From NCBI RefSeq assembly GCF_010977555.1, contig NZ_CP048815.1:1294501-1358500 (forward strand): DNA of 64,000 nt, written 5' to 3'. Positions 62,348 through 64,000 of this stretch are shown piece by piece. The notes under the pieces are model-generated. The model saw only the letters and a list, made by a program, of their open reading frames with translations. It was not told the origin of the DNA and ran no database searches. The stretch is from Caulobacter rhizosphaerae. GTDB taxonomy: Bacteria > Pseudomonadota > Alphaproteobacteria > Caulobacterales > Caulobacteraceae. Numbering within the stretch: the stretch's first letter is position 1; each line of letters starts with the position of its first letter. The position numbers were made by a program, and so were the translations under genes.

Positions 62348-63969
62348 CACGCCAGCGCCCGGTACTTGAACCCCTTGAACCGCGCCGAACCCTTGCCGGC
62401 CGCGTAGAGACCAGGCTTCAGCATCAGGAAGCCGCCGCGCACATTGTGGTGGTAGCCCGAGACCTCCATGCCGCGGTCGAAGCGCTTCCAGGTCGCGCCA
62501 TTGTCGCCGCTGGTGTGGAAGCTGACGATGTGGCGGTCGTTGCGCAGCCGCATCAGCATCTTGGCGCCATGCGGATTGGCCGGCCGGCCGCGCTCGATGC
62601 CGTACTGGTGGGTGACGAAGTTCTTCTGGTCAAAGCCCAGGCCGCAATAGAGCTGGCGGTCGTAGAACAGAATCAGGCCGGCGCGGGTGTCGGGATCGAC
62701 CTCGATCTCGCACTCGATCTCGTAGGCCTGGTCGCCGTTGACGAAGATCAGCGGCGCGCCGGTCGAGGGCGCCTCGCCGGCGCCCTTTAGGGTCAGCACC
62801 CCGCCTTCGCGCCTGATGCGGTCGCGCTCGTTCGGCTTGGGGTCGAAGAAGCTCCATTGCACGCCGTACTTGTCGGCCCCGAAGTCGTCCGACAGGGCCA
62901 TGCCGTGCGGCACAACCTTGCCGCCCTTGGGCTTGGCGAGGGGTTTAGAAAGATCGCCGCCGCCGACCTCGAACCAGCCGTCTTTGGTCCACCGCACCGG
63001 CGCCAGCAGGGTCTGACGGCCCAGGGTATAGAAGCCGTTTTCGTAGCCGTGATAGACGGTCCACCAGTCGCCGGCCGGACCCTCGACCAGGGTGGCGTGG
63101 CCACGCGACCACCATTTCTCGCTGTTGTTGGTGGTGCGCACGACCGGGTTCTTGGGATCGTCCTCCCAGGGGCCGGCCAGCGACTTGCTGCGGGCGACGA
63201 TGACCATGTGGCCGGTCGGCGGGCCGGCCGTGCCGCCCACGGCGGTGACCAGGTAATAGTAGTCGCCGCGCCTCATCACCTTGGGGCCTTCGGGCGAGAA
63301 GCCCTCGACGTCCCAGTCGTCGGGATAGCGCCAGGGATTGTAGACGTGCTCGGGCTGGCCCACCGTCGACAGGCCGTCGGGAGCCAGCTGGATGCGGTCG
63401 CCGCCCGACAGGAACAGCCAGCGCACGCCCTTCTCGTCGACCACGTGGCCGGGGTCGATGTAGCGGGGCAGCTTCAGGTCGACCGGTTCGCTCCACGGGC
63501 CCTCGATCCTGTCGGCCCAGATCACGTAGCTGGTGTTGTTGTCGGGGAACTTGGCCGGCAGGTAGATGTAGTAGCGGCCCTTGTGCTTGCAGAGTTCGGG
63601 GGCCCAGATCGAGCCGACATTGGTCTTCAGGGCCGGGCCGACCGGCGTCCAGTTCACCAGGTCCTTCGAACGCCAGATCAGCAGGCCCGGATAGGCGTCG
63701 AACGACGAGTGGGTCATGTAGTAGTTGTCGCCGTCCTTGAGGATCGACGGGTCGGGGTGGTCGCCGGCCAGGATGGGATTGAGGAAGGTCCCGTCGCCCA
63801 GGTCGGCCTTGCGCTGGCCTTCGATCCCCTTGGCCCAGGTCGGTCCGGCGCCGGGCGTCAGCGCGCTGGGCAGCGTCCCCATCTGGGCGTGGGAGGCGGC
63901 GGGAACGGCGGCCACGGCCGCGCCGGTCAGCAGGGAGCCCAGGGCGCCGCGGCGGTTGATGTCGACCAT
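62347..63969 (-). CDS. Exported GH43 glycosidase with C-terminal beta-sandwich
   Basis: 540 residues from MVDINRRGALGSLLTG, with GGGAGGAAG before it; the NRRGAL start looks like a Tat signal. Catalytic triad of GH43: Asp in AGDHPDPSIL, Asp in YIDPGHV, Glu in FSPEGPKV. C-terminal DUF1349-like lectin domain (FGADKYGVQWSFFDPKPNERDRIR on). Probable beta-xylosidase or related pentosidase acting outside the cytoplasm. Upstream promoter lies beyond the window edge. Confidence 0.93.
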   Translation of the reverse strand: MVDINRRGALGSLLTGAAVAAVPAASHAQMGTLPSALTPGAGPTWAKGIEGQRKADLGDGTFLNPILAGDHPDPSILKDGDNYYMTHSSFDAYPGLLIWRSKDLVNWTPVGPALKTNVGSIWAPELCKHKGRYYIYLPAKFPDNNTSYVIWADRIEGPWSEPVDLKLPRYIDPGHVVDEKGVRWLFLSGGDRIQLAPDGLSTVGQPEHVYNPWRYPDDWDVEGFSPEGPKVMRRGDYYYLVTAVGGTAGPPTGHMVIVARSKSLAGPWEDDPKNPVVRTTNNSEKWWSRGHATLVEGPAGDWWTVYHGYENGFYTLGRQTLLAPVRWTKDGWFEVGGGDLSKPLAKPKGGKVVPHGMALSDDFGADKYGVQWSFFDPKPNERDRIRREGGVLTLKGAGEAPSTGAPLIFVNGDQAYEIECEIEVDPDTRAGLILFYDRQLYCGLGFDQKNFVTHQYGIERGRPANPHGAKMLMRLRNDRHIVSFHTSGDNGATWKRFDRGMEVSGYHHNVRGGFLMLKPGLYAAGKGSARFKGFKYRALA

Positions 63970-64000
63970 GAAAACTTCCTCCCGACTTGCACGTCGCACG

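Overview
The window is high-GC alphaproteobacterial chromosome and looks like Caulobacter. The evidence is the gene content and order (mraZ-rsmH-ftsL-ftsI-murE-murF-mraY-murD-ftsW-murG-murC-murB, fliOP divergent from flgBC-fliE, a MucR/Ros regulator), a textbook CtrA box (TTAA-N7-TTAA), clustered CcrM-type GANTC sites, minimal PutA, and many short palindromic intergenic repeats of the kind common in this genus. Species cannot be decided from the sequence alone.

Layout. 1-4.1 kb (minus strand): a partial family-2 glycosyltransferase, a CelD/BcsL-type acyltransferase, free methionine-R-sulfoxide reductase and an exported M28 peptidase. 4.3-19.5 kb (minus): the division and cell wall (dcw) cluster, from mraZ at the right to murB at the left. 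Genes from mraZ to mraY overlap by a few bases and look translationally coupled. The left half is looser and is interrupted by two palindromic elements and by two small secreted-protein genes between murG and murC. ddl-ftsQ-ftsA-ftsZ are not in the window. 19.8-20.2 kb: RNase P RNA. 20.3-21.7 kb: an ArsR regulator, an AHSA1 protein and a membrane protein. 21.8-28.3 kb: a chemoreceptor with almost no periplasmic part, a DUF2336 protein, a MucR/Ros regulator, a D-2-hydroxyacid dehydrogenase, a PAS_5 protein behind a GANTC-rich region, and a three-gene unit (winged helix plus two DUF5985 membrane proteins). 28.3-31.8 kb: a Tat-exported GH2 glycosidase and a ribokinase. 31.8-34.3 kb: divergent flagellar operons fliOP and flgBC-fliE. 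34.5-37.1 kb: a GH51/GH43 arabinoside-degrading pair with a LacI-type operator candidate. 37.4-46.9 kb: an osmoprotectant ABC transporter with fused permease and binding protein, an AT-richer orphan secreted protein, a DUF998 protein, Lrp and VOC genes, a PafA-type alkaline phosphatase, a GH5 mannanase-like enzyme and a glutathione transferase. 46.9-48.1 kb: an IS110-family element lying between two halves of a palindromic repeat. 48.2-52.3 kb: putA and its divergent Lrp-type regulator, with a duplicated regulatory motif between them. 52.4-61.4 kb: a CGNR regulator with a lipocalin-like gene, a complete RND efflux operon (adaptor, pump, outer-membrane channel) with a divergent TetR and a perfect 22-bp operator palindrome, and a YceI lipoprotein. 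61.5-64 kb: a CE12-type esterase coupled to a GH43 enzyme.

Together the window mixes core cell-cycle machinery (division, wall synthesis, flagellum) with scattered plant-polysaccharide utilisation genes, as expected for an oligotrophic, cellulose- and hemicellulose-exposed bacterium. The least explained items are the IS110 insertion with its probable bridge-RNA leader, the GANTC cluster in front of the PAS_5 gene, the duplicated motif at the put locus, the winged-helix/DUF5985 module, and the small secreted proteins inside the dcw cluster.
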